12,204 nt of DNA. Origin: an uncultured Flavobacteriales bacterium (GTDB lineage: Bacteria; Bacteroidota; Bacteroidia; Flavobacteriales; Flavobacteriaceae). Each line of letters starts with the position of its first letter. Position 1 is the first letter of the stretch. The notes under the pieces were generated by a model that made no database searches, was not told where the DNA came from, and saw nothing but the letters and a program-made list of their open reading frames with translations. Location of the stretch: NCBI GenBank assembly GCA_913009535.1, contig CAJVXR010000042.1, forward strand, positions 1 through 12,204. The letters run 5' to 3'. Positions 1 to 5,785 of this stretch are shown piece by piece. The translations under genes and the position numbers were made by a program.

Positions 1-398
1 TTTTATTATCAATATTTTCTAAAATTAGTTTGGTTACTTCAGATAAGAAATATGTTCAATTATACGAGGATTTAATAGGTAAAATAAGTAAAAAAATTTC
101 TAATCAATATTTGGGCAGCACAAGCTTTCTTAAAAATTTTAGTTTAATTAAAACAGCTAAACTATTAATAATTGCTGGGAAAAATAAAGATCAAAATGAA
201 ATTATTTATCAAAGAATTTATGAACATTATTTAGATAACATTATGATTATTTTAATTGATAAAAAATCGGAGTTAGATGTAAAATTTAGTTTCTACAAAG
301 ATATAAATGTAGAAGACCAAACATTAATTTATATTTGTAAAGATAATACCTGCTCACTTCCATTTACAGATGTTAACTTATTAAAAAAATATTTATGA
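1..398 (+). CDS. YyaL/DUF255 (thioredoxin-domain, SSP411-like) protein, C-terminal fragment
   Basis: Partial gene: the frame is open from base 3 and continues off the left edge, so only about the last 131 residues are visible. A TTG at 30 is an internal codon, not a credible start. The visible part has the look of the extreme C-terminus of the YyaL/spermatogenesis-associated protein 20 family (thioredoxin-like N-terminal domain plus an alpha/alpha barrel, usually about 600-700 residues). There is a Rossmann-like stretch (KLLIIAGK) followed by the typical ending in which a CKDNTC motif precedes a proline and a short helix (PFTDVNLLKKYL). The catalytic or ligand-binding part is outside the window, and the family's biochemical role is poorly known. 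The stop codon overlaps the apt start (ATGA), so the two genes are probably cotranscribed. The family call rests on the tail alone. Confidence 0.72.
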   Translation, partial: LLSIFSKISLVTSDKKYVQLYEDLIGKISKKISNQYLGSTSFLKNFSLIKTAKLLIIAGKNKDQNEIIYQRIYEHYLDNIMIILIDKKSELDVKFSFYKDINVEDQTLIYICKDNTCSLPFTDVNLLKKYL

Positions 399-934
399 GT
401 AAAAAGTTAAATAAGGAATTAAAAGAAAAAATAAGAATAATTCCTAACTTTCCAAAAAAAGGAATTTTATTTCAGGATGTTACTTCTATTACAGATGACA
501 GTAAGTTATTTAAAAAAGTGATTGTTGAATTATCTAATTACGTAAAGAAAAATAAAATTTCAAAAGTGGCTGGTATCGAAGCAAGAGGTTTTATTTTTGC
601 GTCAGCAGTCGCAATACAATGTAGCCTACCCTTTATACCAATAAGAAAAAAAAATAAATTACCAGGCACAACATATAAACAAAAATATAAGTTAGAATAT
701 GGTGAAGATGAGATACAAGTTCATAAAAATGCTGCAAACAATAAAGATAAGGTTTTAATAATTGATGATCTAATTGCAACTGGTGGCACAGCTATTGCTG
801 CAGCTAAATTAATAAATAAGTTTAATCCCAAAAGTATAGAGTTTTATTTTATAATTAATTTGGTAAATTTAGATGGACTAAAAAAACTAGAACGAAATTA
901 TAAATCAAATTTTATTTTACAGGCAGAAGGTTAA
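395..934 (+). CDS. apt: Adenine phosphoribosyltransferase
   Basis: Cytosolic purine-salvage enzyme converting adenine and PRPP to AMP and pyrophosphate. At 179 residues it is full length for the family (E. coli about 183). The N-terminal signature PNFPKKGILFQDVTSI (17-32) is typical of Apt, as is EARGFIF (62-68). A flexible loop with a YKLEYG segment lies near 98-103, and the PRPP-binding motif VLIIDDLIATGGTA lies at 120-133 with its paired Asp residues. The ATG at 395 overlaps the upstream stop by four bases (ATGA), which suggests translational coupling to the YyaL-like gene. The stop is only six bases from the rho stop on the opposite strand, so the two genes converge with no room for a terminator. 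Confidence 0.95.
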   Translation: MSKKLNKELKEKIRIIPNFPKKGILFQDVTSITDDSKLFKKVIVELSNYVKKNKISKVAGIEARGFIFASAVAIQCSLPFIPIRKKNKLPGTTYKQKYKLEYGEDEIQVHKNAANNKDKVLIIDDLIATGGTAIAAAKLINKFNPKSIEFYFIINLVNLDGLKKLERNYKSNFILQAEG

Positions 935-940
935 TTAAAA

Positions 941-2203
941 TTATTTATTCATTGCTTGGAAAAACTCAGCGTTACTCTTGGTATCTTTCAGCTTAGTGAG
1001 TAAAAATTCAATTCCATCCATTGTTCCCATTGGATTAAGAATTCTTCGTAAAACATACATTTTTTGAAGATCATCTGGTGCCAACAATATCTCTTCTTTT
1101 CTAGTGCCAGACTTAGCAATATCAATTGCGGGATAAGTTCTTTTATCAGCAACCTTTCTATCAAGTATAATTTCAGAGTTACCAGTTCCTTTAAATTCTT
1201 CAAAAATAACCTCATCCATTCTACTGCCCGTATCAATTAATGCTGTAGATATGATTGTCAGTGAACCACCAAATTCAATATTTCTTGCGGCACCAAAAAA
1301 TCTTTTAGGTCTTTGCAGTGCGTTTGCATCTACTCCACCAGTTAAAACTTTACCTGAGCTAGGAACAACCGTGTTGTATGCCCGGCCTAAACGTGTAATG
1401 GAATCTAAAAGTATGACAACATCTTTTCCATGTTCAACTAAACGTTTTGCTTTTTGAATAACCATTTCTGCAACTTGAACATGTCTTGATGCAGGTTCAT
1501 CAAAAGTTGAACTTACAACCTCACCTTTTACAGACCTTTGCATGTCCGTTACTTCTTCTGGTCTTTCATCAATTAACAAAACCATTAAGAAAATTTCTGG
1601 GTGATTTTCAGTTATAGAGTGTGCAATATTCTGAAGCAAAACTGTCTTTCCAGTTCTAGGTGGAGCTACAATAATAGCTCTTTGACCTTTACCAATTGGA
1701 GCAACTAAATCAATAACTCTAGCGCTTAAGTCTTTCCTTGGCTCTTCAGTTTCTAATCTAATTTGTTCTTCTGGATATAAAGGTGTTAAATTATCAAAAT
1801 TAATTTTGTTTTTATCTTTTTTATCTGTCGTTTCGTAATTAATTGTATCTACCTTTAATAAAGCAAAATATCTCTCACCTTCTTTTGGTGCTCTAATAGG
1901 GCCCTCAATGGTGTCACCTGTTCTTAAAGAAAATCTTTTAATTTGACTTGGGCTAACATAAATATCATCAGGACCTGGCAAATAATTGGCTTCCATTGAT
2001 CTTAAAAAACCAAAACCATCTTGTAATGTTTCTAAAACACCCGCACCATCAATTTCTTTGTTGTCAGCAGCAAGGTTTTTCAAAATAGCAAACATCATAT
2101 CTTGCGTACGAAGTGAGCTAGCATTTTCTACTTTAAGCTCTTCAGCATAACTTAGAAGTTCTTGTGGAGTTTTTTTCTTTAATTCTTTTAATTTTAGATT
2201 CAT
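941..2203 (-). CDS. rho: Transcription termination factor Rho
   Basis: Hexameric RNA-dependent ATPase/helicase that terminates transcription. The 420 residues match the usual length (E. coli 419), with no inserted N-terminal domain. The N-terminal helical domain is at about 1-50. The primary RNA-binding cold-shock fold has the RNP-like DGFGFLR at 62-68. The Walker A loop APPRTGKT is at 180-187, the Walker B strand VVILLDS at 262-268, and the Q-loop [10 protein letters not shown] at 287-296, followed by [11 protein letters not shown]. All residues expected of an active Rho appear intact. The ATG at 2203 lacks an obvious Shine-Dalgarno sequence. The gene lies downstream of hemE-hemH-hemG on the same strand, separated by 199 bp, so it probably has its own promoter and leader. 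Its position near the hem genes and origin is the usual alphaproteobacterial one. Confidence 0.97.
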   Translation of the reverse strand: MNLKLKELKKKTPQELLSYAEELKVENASSLRTQDMMFAILKNLAADNKEIDGAGVLETLQDGFGFLRSMEANYLPGPDDIYVSPSQIKRFSLRTGDTIEGPIRAPKEGERYFALLKVDTINYETTDKKDKNKINFDNLTPLYPEEQIRLETEEPRKDLSARVIDLVAPIGKGQRAIIVAPPRTGKTVLLQNIAHSITENHPEIFLMVLLIDERPEEVTDMQRSVKGEVVSSTFDEPASRHVQVAEMVIQKAKRLVEHGKDVVILLDSITRLGRAYNTVVPSSGKVLTGGVDANALQRPKRFFGAARNIEFGGSLTIISTALIDTGSRMDEVIFEEFKGTGNSEIILDRKVADKRTYPAIDIAKSGTRKEEILLAPDDLQKMYVLRRILNPMGTMDGIEFLLTKLKDTKSNAEFFQAMNK

Positions 2204-2402
2204 ATTTATATTTTTGGTTTTAATTTATATTGAGGTTGAGTAATTTTAAATTTGGGAATGATCAGAGATAATTATATATAATAACTTATAGATAATTGCT
2301 TCATTACTTACTAAAGATACAGATAAAATACAACATTTTAAGAATCAAAACTGGTTAAGTATTTGTTATATATATATATTATTTGTAGTAAAATAGTTAA
2401 AA
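2204..2402 (-). other. 199-bp intergenic leader upstream of rho
   Basis: Second-longest gene-free stretch in a window where most gaps are under 20 bp. It is very AT-rich and has a TA run at 2367-2378. The 8-mer AGATAATT occurs twice on the plus strand, at 2266-2273 and 2290-2297. I see no GC-rich hairpin followed by T residues after hemG, so there is no intrinsic terminator, and no convincing open reading frame. Promoter-like hexamers for rho are present but too degenerate in this AT background to assign. Rho is autoregulated through its leader in other bacteria; such a role here is inference from position and length. Confidence 0.4.
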
Positions 2403-2921
2403 TTAGAATTTATTTGCAAAATCATCTACTTTTTGCCAATCAGTAAACTCGAATGTACCGGTAGTATCGGTTGGTCCCTTTGAAATCCACATTATAAATC
2501 TTATAACATACTTATCGATAAAGCCATACTTTGGATATTCAATTTTACCCGCAAACACACTTAGTGATTGTGGTTTCCATTTAGACTTATCTAGAAAATT
2601 TTTCATATATGGATTAGTTTCAGGAGAGTTTTTTTCCATCTTTCTAGCGACAACATTTACGGTAAAAAATGAGTTTTTTTTATTTTCTAAAATTTCTTTG
2701 TTTCGACTAATAAAGTTATAGAGGGAGTTTTGGTGTTTTCCATACCTAATACTTGCTCCAATTATTATACTGTCACAATCATTAAGTTTTGTTTGATCAA
2801 ATGTCGCCAAGTTTAATGTGATGGCTGTATTATTGTTTTTATTTAAGATATGGGCAATGCGATCACATATTTTTTTTGTATGACCATCTGTTGTTGAATA
2901 TAAAATTAAACACTTTGACAT
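2403..2921 (-). CDS. hemG: Flavodoxin-type protoporphyrinogen oxidase HemG
   Basis: Predicted FMN-dependent, quinone-linked enzyme that oxidises protoporphyrinogen IX to protoporphyrin IX at the inner face of the cytoplasmic membrane. The 172 residues compare with about 181 in E. coli HemG. The FMN phosphate loop YSTTDGHT is at 8-15, the second flavin loop GASIRYGKH at 55-63, and VNVVARK at 88-94. The long-chain-flavodoxin insertion typical of HemG contains FAGKIEYPKYGF at 123-134 and KGPTDT at 148-153, followed by FTDW at 159-162. These follow the E. coli protein closely and separate it from plain flavodoxins. It lies four bases after hemH and completes a hemE-hemH-hemG operon, which supports the heme role. 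HemG is mainly gammaproteobacterial; Alphaproteobacteria normally use HemJ. Base composition does not differ visibly from its neighbours, so any acquisition was not recent. Confidence 0.9.
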   Translation of the reverse strand: MSKCLILYSTTDGHTKKICDRIAHILNKNNNTAITLNLATFDQTKLNDCDSIIIGASIRYGKHQNSLYNFISRNKEILENKKNSFFTVNVVARKMEKNSPETNPYMKNFLDKSKWKPQSLSVFAGKIEYPKYGFIDKYVIRFIMWISKGPTDTTGTFEFTDWQKVDDFANKF

Positions 2922-2925
2922 TATC

Positions 2926-3933
2926 TTATTTTAAAATTGATGCGTGTTTGTCTATGAGTTGTTTTAGGAAATTAACATGCCCATCAGAGTCGTTGAGACA
3001 AGGAACATATGTAAAATTTTGACCACCACTATTTAAAAAAATTTCTTTATTTTCCTCGTCAATTTCTTCGATTGTTTCTAAACAGTCAACACTGAATGCC
3101 GGAGCTACCACTAAAATATTTTTTATTCCTTTTTTTGGCAACTCTTCCATTGTATCGCTGGTGTATGGCTTAAGCCATTCCGCCGGGCCAAACCGTGACT
3201 GAAAAGTTGTCATATAACCATCTTCTTTTAAATTTAGTTTTTCTGCAACTAGTCGCGTTGTTTTCTGACAGTAACACTGATACGGATCACCCAAATCAAA
3301 GTTTCTTTTTGGAATACCATGGTAGGTAAATATTATTTTTTGTGGAGAGTTTTTTTGTAAATGGGTTGATATTGAGTCTGCAAGTGCATTTATATAATAA
3401 TCATTATCATGATAACTATTAATAAAATTTAAACTTGGCACCCATCTCCACTTGGACAATACTCTTGTTACCTCATCAAAAATACTGCCTGTCGTTGTAC
3501 CTGAATATTGTGGAAACATTGGTAAAACAATTAACTTGCGACAATTTTTGTTTTTTAACGATAAAAGGGCTTCTTCCATATTTGGGTTGCCATACCTCAT
3601 TGCTAATTCAACCTCACAATCATCGTTGGTTACAAGCTTTAGCTTTTCTATTAATTTTTTTGAAAAAACCAATAGTGGTGAACCTTCTTTTGTCCACACA
3701 GACTTATAAAGCTTAGCTGATTTTGAGGGCCTCAATGTTAAAATAATGCCGTTTAAAATAAACCACCATATGATTTTTGGAATTTCGATTACTCTTCCAT
3801 CGGATAAAAATTGTCTGAGAAACTTTCTAACATCCTTAGTTTGATAGCTTTCTGGAGTACCTAGGTTACAAATCAAAATACCTATTTTTTGGCGATTTTG
3901 ATGTTTAAAATTTTCTTCACCAATAAATTTCAT
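2926..3933 (-). CDS. hemH: Ferrochelatase
   Basis: Terminal enzyme of protoheme synthesis, inserting Fe2+ into protoporphyrin IX. At 335 residues it is full length for a bacterial ferrochelatase. The N-terminal strand ILICNLGTPES is at 19-29. The active-site segment IIFTYHGIPKR has the metal-binding His at 205. FQSRFGPAEWLKP is at 244-256, and the second catalytic segment APAFSVDCLETIEEI at 277-291 carries the conserved acidic residues. A Cys-X-Cys pair (C220, C222) sits in GDPYQCYCQKT; some alphaproteobacterial ferrochelatases bind a [2Fe-2S] cluster, but I cannot tell whether this one does. A GGAG Shine-Dalgarno lies at 3942-3939 within the end of hemE, five bases before the ATG, supporting this start. 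It is one base from hemE and four from hemG, so almost certainly in one operon. Confidence 0.96.
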   Translation of the reverse strand: MKFIGEENFKHQNRQKIGILICNLGTPESYQTKDVRKFLRQFLSDGRVIEIPKIIWWFILNGIILTLRPSKSAKLYKSVWTKEGSPLLVFSKKLIEKLKLVTNDDCEVELAMRYGNPNMEEALLSLKNKNCRKLIVLPMFPQYSGTTTGSIFDEVTRVLSKWRWVPSLNFINSYHDNDYYINALADSISTHLQKNSPQKIIFTYHGIPKRNFDLGDPYQCYCQKTTRLVAEKLNLKEDGYMTTFQSRFGPAEWLKPYTSDTMEELPKKGIKNILVVAPAFSVDCLETIEEIDEENKEIFLNSGGQNFTYVPCLNDSDGHVNFLKQLIDKHASILK

Positions 3934-3934
3934 T

Positions 3935-4915
3935 TTAACTCCGTATTAACTCCAATGTTTGAACCACATTTTTAATTGGGGTGTCTTTAATGACCCCGTG
4001 CCCTAAGTTAAAAATATGTGGCGTTTCTTTAAAGGCAAGTAAAATCTCTAATATTTCTTTATTTAAATTTTCACCCCCATTTCGCAAGATTTCTGGATTT
4101 AGGTTTCCTTGTAGAGTTTTTTTTGGGTTAAGTTTGTTAATATTTTTTAAATCAAAAAACTGGTCTAATGAAAGACAGTTTAAATTCTCTATATTTGAAT
4201 AGGTGATGTAGTTTTTTAAACTAACACCTCTTGGAAATACTATTGTTGGTACTTCTTTGAATTTTTTTATTTCTTTAAAAATTTCTTTACTTGGTTCTAT
4301 ACACCATTTCATCAACTGTTCGTCGTTTAACATTCCAGCTGATGACTCAAATAGTTGAAATATATCTATGCCGGCGTCTATTTGCTTTAAGGCGTGTTTT
4401 ATTGTTAGCTCTGTAAATTCTTTAACTTGTAAATCTATTTCTCTTTCTTTTTCTTTTATGGCTTTTTGTGGATCTTTTCGTTCTGTAGAATTTAATAGTG
4501 AATAAGTCAACGTTGTCCAAGGACCGCCAGCGAATCCTATGAGTGGTTTATTGGTAATACTTTTAGTTTTTTTAATTGCTTCGTATAAAAATTTTATATT
4601 ATTAAAGTCGACTGTTTTTTTTTGAGCTTCTATAACTTTAGGTCCGTCTATATTATCAAATGATACATCGGCTCCTGTCACCATGTGTATCATTAATATA
4701 TCTGTAAATATTATCGCAGCATCTAAATTATACCTCTGGACAGGTTGAACAGTTATTTCTGCACAAATGTCAGAATCTTTAAACATTTCCATTAGATTGG
4801 AAAATCTTCTTCTAACATTCATATATTCAGGAAGATGTCGACCTGCCTGCCTCATAAACCAAACTGGAGGTTTTTCAAATTTCTTGTTATTTAAAACGTC
4901 TAATATAATACTCAT
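3935..4915 (-). CDS. hemE: Uroporphyrinogen decarboxylase
   Basis: Cytosolic enzyme decarboxylating the four acetate side chains of uroporphyrinogen III to give coproporphyrinogen III. The 326 residues are slightly short (the family is usually about 340-355) but all landmarks are present: PVWFMRQAGRHLPEY at 17-31 with the substrate-binding arginines, FTDIL at 70-74 with the catalytic Asp at 72, GFAGGPWTTL at 127-136, LQGNLNP at 268-274, and FNLGHGV at 302-308 with the conserved His. It is the first gene of the hemE-hemH-hemG cluster. The ATG at 4915 has no Shine-Dalgarno; the bases just upstream are an AT-only run. This gene flanks oriC in Caulobacter and Rickettsia, and its upstream region here carries origin-like elements. 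Confidence 0.97.
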   Translation of the reverse strand: MSIILDVLNNKKFEKPPVWFMRQAGRHLPEYMNVRRRFSNLMEMFKDSDICAEITVQPVQRYNLDAAIIFTDILMIHMVTGADVSFDNIDGPKVIEAQKKTVDFNNIKFLYEAIKKTKSITNKPLIGFAGGPWTTLTYSLLNSTERKDPQKAIKEKEREIDLQVKEFTELTIKHALKQIDAGIDIFQLFESSAGMLNDEQLMKWCIEPSKEIFKEIKKFKEVPTIVFPRGVSLKNYITYSNIENLNCLSLDQFFDLKNINKLNPKKTLQGNLNPEILRNGGENLNKEILEILLAFKETPHIFNLGHGVIKDTPIKNVVQTLELIRS

Positions 4916-4929
4916 ATATTTATATATAT

Positions 4930-4958
4930 AGAATAGTAGTAGTAGTAGGTCCTGTGAA
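4930..4958 (-). promoter_or_regulatory. Possible hemE promoter overlapping the unwinding module
   Basis: On the minus strand TTCACA (4958-4953, one mismatch from TTGACA) is followed after exactly 17 bases by TATTCT (4935-4930, four of six matches to TATAAT). The spacer is essentially the GC cluster plus the trio array. A start site about seven bases further would leave a leader of only eight or so bases before the hemE ATG, consistent with the missing Shine-Dalgarno. It is a weak consensus match in AT-rich DNA. The Caulobacter origin also contains hemE promoters, which makes the overlap plausible. Confidence 0.35.
4934..4948 (+). repeat. Five tandem TAG triplets (DnaA-trio array)
   Basis: Five uninterrupted copies of TAG on the plus strand (CTA on the minus strand). 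A chance microsatellite is possible, but the array sits exactly between a GC cluster with DnaA-box-like 9-mers on its right and an AT-only run on its left, with the orientation expected of DnaA-trios (3'-GAT-5' reading away from the boxes). Confidence 0.75.
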
Positions 4959-5037
4959 TTTGTTTATAAGACTGGAAAAAATATATACTCACACTTAATA
5001 CCAACTATTTTACCTATTTTTTAAAAAATTAATTAAC

Positions 5038-5046
5038 TTATACACA
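5038..5046 (+). promoter_or_regulatory. DnaA box, perfect consensus (TTATACACA)
   Basis: Exact match to the TTATNCACA consensus for DnaA binding, close to the middle of the hemE-maf gap. It lies right after a run of A and T (5014-5036) and before an inverted repeat. The exact match and its place at the syntenic origin position make chance less likely, although one 9-mer alone would be weak evidence. Confidence 0.75.
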
Positions 5047-5050
5047 CCAC

Positions 5051-5074
5051 TGATTATCTTTTATTATATAATCA
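5051..5074. repeat. Inverted repeat TGATTAT ... ATAATCA between two DnaA boxes
   Basis: Perfect 7-bp arms at 5051-5057 and 5068-5074 with a 10-base AT-rich loop, set between the DnaA boxes at 5038-5046 and 5078-5086. The right arm runs into AATCAACAGGTGG (5070-5082), which matches the IHF consensus WATCAANNNNTTR except for one T. IHF sites occur in the Caulobacter and Rickettsia origins, so this may be a bending site; a simple palindrome in AT-rich DNA is the alternative. Confidence 0.4.
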
Positions 5075-5077
5075 ACA

Positions 5078-5086
5078 GGTGGATAA
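5078..5086 (-). promoter_or_regulatory. DnaA box-like 9-mer (TTATCCACC)
   Basis: On the minus strand TTATCCACC differs from the high-affinity box TTATCCACA only at the last base. It faces the perfect box at 5038-5046 across the inverted repeat at 5051-5074, giving a converging pair. Probably a DnaA site; strength unknown. Confidence 0.6.
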
Positions 5087-5177
5087 AATGATAGCAATAA
5101 TCTAACAAAGACCTTAAATAATTAAGATAAGATAAACCATTAACAATATATAAAAACCAATAACACAACCAACACAC

Positions 5178-5186
5178 TTATAAACA
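5178..5186 (+). promoter_or_regulatory. DnaA box-like 9-mer (TTATAAACA) next to the maf ribosome site
   Basis: One mismatch from TTATNCACA. The 10-mer CTTATAAACA at 5177-5186 is the exact reverse complement of the 10-mer at 4961-4970 in the unwinding module, so identical boxes point inward and outward from the two ends of the gap. The final A is also the first base of AGGA (5186-5189), the likely Shine-Dalgarno of maf, so DnaA bound here could touch maf expression (inference). Confidence 0.5.
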
Positions 5187-5194
5187 GGATATAC

Positions 5195-5785
5195 ATGACA
5201 ATTTTACTGGCATCAGGAAGTAAAACAAGGGCGAATATACTTAAAAACGCAAAGATATCATTTCAAGTTGTTGAACATGGGGTAGATGAAGAAGAGGCGA
5301 AAATTTCTTATTCTAATCTTTCGCCACAAGATATGGCCATTAAATTATCAGAGATTAAAGCTATAAAACCATCCTTAAAATTCACTGATAGCTTTGTAGT
5401 TGGTGGCGATCAAGTTTTAGAATTAAATAGTGTATTAATGAACAAAGCTACAGATATGCACGAGGCAAAAAATCAACTATTAGAACTTCAAGGTAAAAAC
5501 CACAAACTAATAACATCCATTGCTGTTGCAAAAAATGGTGCCATTGTCTGGAAACATAGTGATATAGCAAATATTACAATGCGAAATTTAAATGAGAAAC
5601 AAATTGATGAATATTTGAATAGTATAGATAAGAGTATTTTGGGCTGTGTTGGTGTGTATGCAATTGAACAAGAGGGTATTAAGCTACTTAATAAAATTGA
5701 GGGTGATTATTTCTCAATTTTAGGTTTACCACTACTTCCATTAACACAATTTCTATGGCAAAATAATATTTTATTCTATGAGTGA
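5195..5785 (+). CDS. maf: Maf-family nucleoside triphosphate pyrophosphatase
   Basis: House-cleaning enzyme that hydrolyses non-canonical or excess nucleoside triphosphates to monophosphates. The 196 residues are normal for the family. The nucleotide-binding N-terminus LLASGSKTRANIL is at 4-16. The catalytic Asp is in VVGGDQVLEL (D72). The C-terminal signatures GCVGVYAIEQEG (150-161) and GDYFSILGLPL (170-180) are intact. I cannot say which Maf substrate subclass it belongs to. An AGGA Shine-Dalgarno at 5186-5189, five bases before the ATG, supports the start. It is the first gene to the right of the candidate origin and overlaps aroE by eight bases, so maf-aroE-coaE-dnaQ very likely form one operon, as in other Alphaproteobacteria. 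Confidence 0.94.
   Translation: MTILLASGSKTRANILKNAKISFQVVEHGVDEEEAKISYSNLSPQDMAIKLSEIKAIKPSLKFTDSFVVGGDQVLELNSVLMNKATDMHEAKNQLLELQGKNHKLITSIAVAKNGAIVWKHSDIANITMRNLNEKQIDEYLNSIDKSILGCVGVYAIEQEGIKLLNKIEGDYFSILGLPLLPLTQFLWQNNILFYE

Larger units (their letters stand above)
4916..4969 (-). promoter_or_regulatory. Putative DnaA basal unwinding module (DnaA boxes, GC cluster, DnaA-trios, AT run)
   Basis: Read on the minus strand the elements come in this order. TTATAAACA (4969-4961) matches the DnaA consensus TTATNCACA at eight of nine positions. AAATTCACA (4961-4953) matches at seven of nine and overlaps the first box by one base. A short GC cluster, GGACC, lies at 4952-4948. Five CTA triplets follow at 4948-4934 (TAG x5 on the plus strand), and finally an almost pure AT run reaches the hemE start codon. 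This is the order described for the Bacillus subtilis unwinding region, where overlapping DnaA boxes, a GC stretch and 3'-GAT-5' trios load DnaA onto single-stranded DNA. The similarity is seen directly; function is inferred. Confidence 0.78.
4916..5194. other. Candidate chromosomal replication origin (oriC)
   Basis: This 279-bp gap between divergent hemE and maf is the longest gene-free stretch in the window. Three independent signs point to an origin. Synteny: the hemE / maf-aroE-coaE-dnaQ junction is where oriC lies in Caulobacter and related Alphaproteobacteria. Content: a perfect DnaA box (TTATACACA at 5038-5046), one-mismatch boxes at 4961-4969, 5078-5086 and 5178-5186, and an array of DnaA-trio triplets flanked by a GC cluster and an AT-only run. 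Polarity: the hem genes and rho run left while maf through the SemiSWEET gene run right, both away from this point, as for leading-strand genes. The Caulobacter gene between origin and maf (RP001/DUF299 type) is absent. I have not measured GC skew, which would test the call. Confidence 0.82.

Noticed and set aside
30..398. TTG at 30 as the start of a small separate gene
   Set aside because: The frame stays open to the left edge and the protein ends like a YyaL/DUF255 C-terminus, so this is a truncated larger gene.
988..1236. Second minus-strand frame within rho
   Set aside because: Out-of-frame shadow of rho with a Leu/Lys-rich translation and no recognisable domain.
1251..1457. 68-residue plus-strand reading frame
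   Set aside because: It is entirely antisense to rho, has no family signature, and rho is intact through the region.
2367..2378. TA repeat upstream of rho considered as a second unwinding site
   Set aside because: No DnaA-box-like 9-mers or triplet array nearby; simple AT repeats are common in this composition.
3435..3716. Plus-strand reading frames of 85-93 residues inside hemH
   Set aside because: Antisense shadows of an intact ferrochelatase gene; their translations look random.
4985..4993. Extra DnaA box candidate ATACTCACA
   Set aside because: Only seven of nine matches and, unlike the 7/9 box at 4953-4961, no positional support from neighbouring elements.
5021..5036. Possible CtrA sites (TTAA pairs) in the origin region
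   Set aside because: TTAA occurs at 5021, 5029 and 5033 with spacings of 4 or 8 (and 0), never the 7 needed for TTAA-N7-TTAA; in such AT-rich DNA TTAA is expected by chance.
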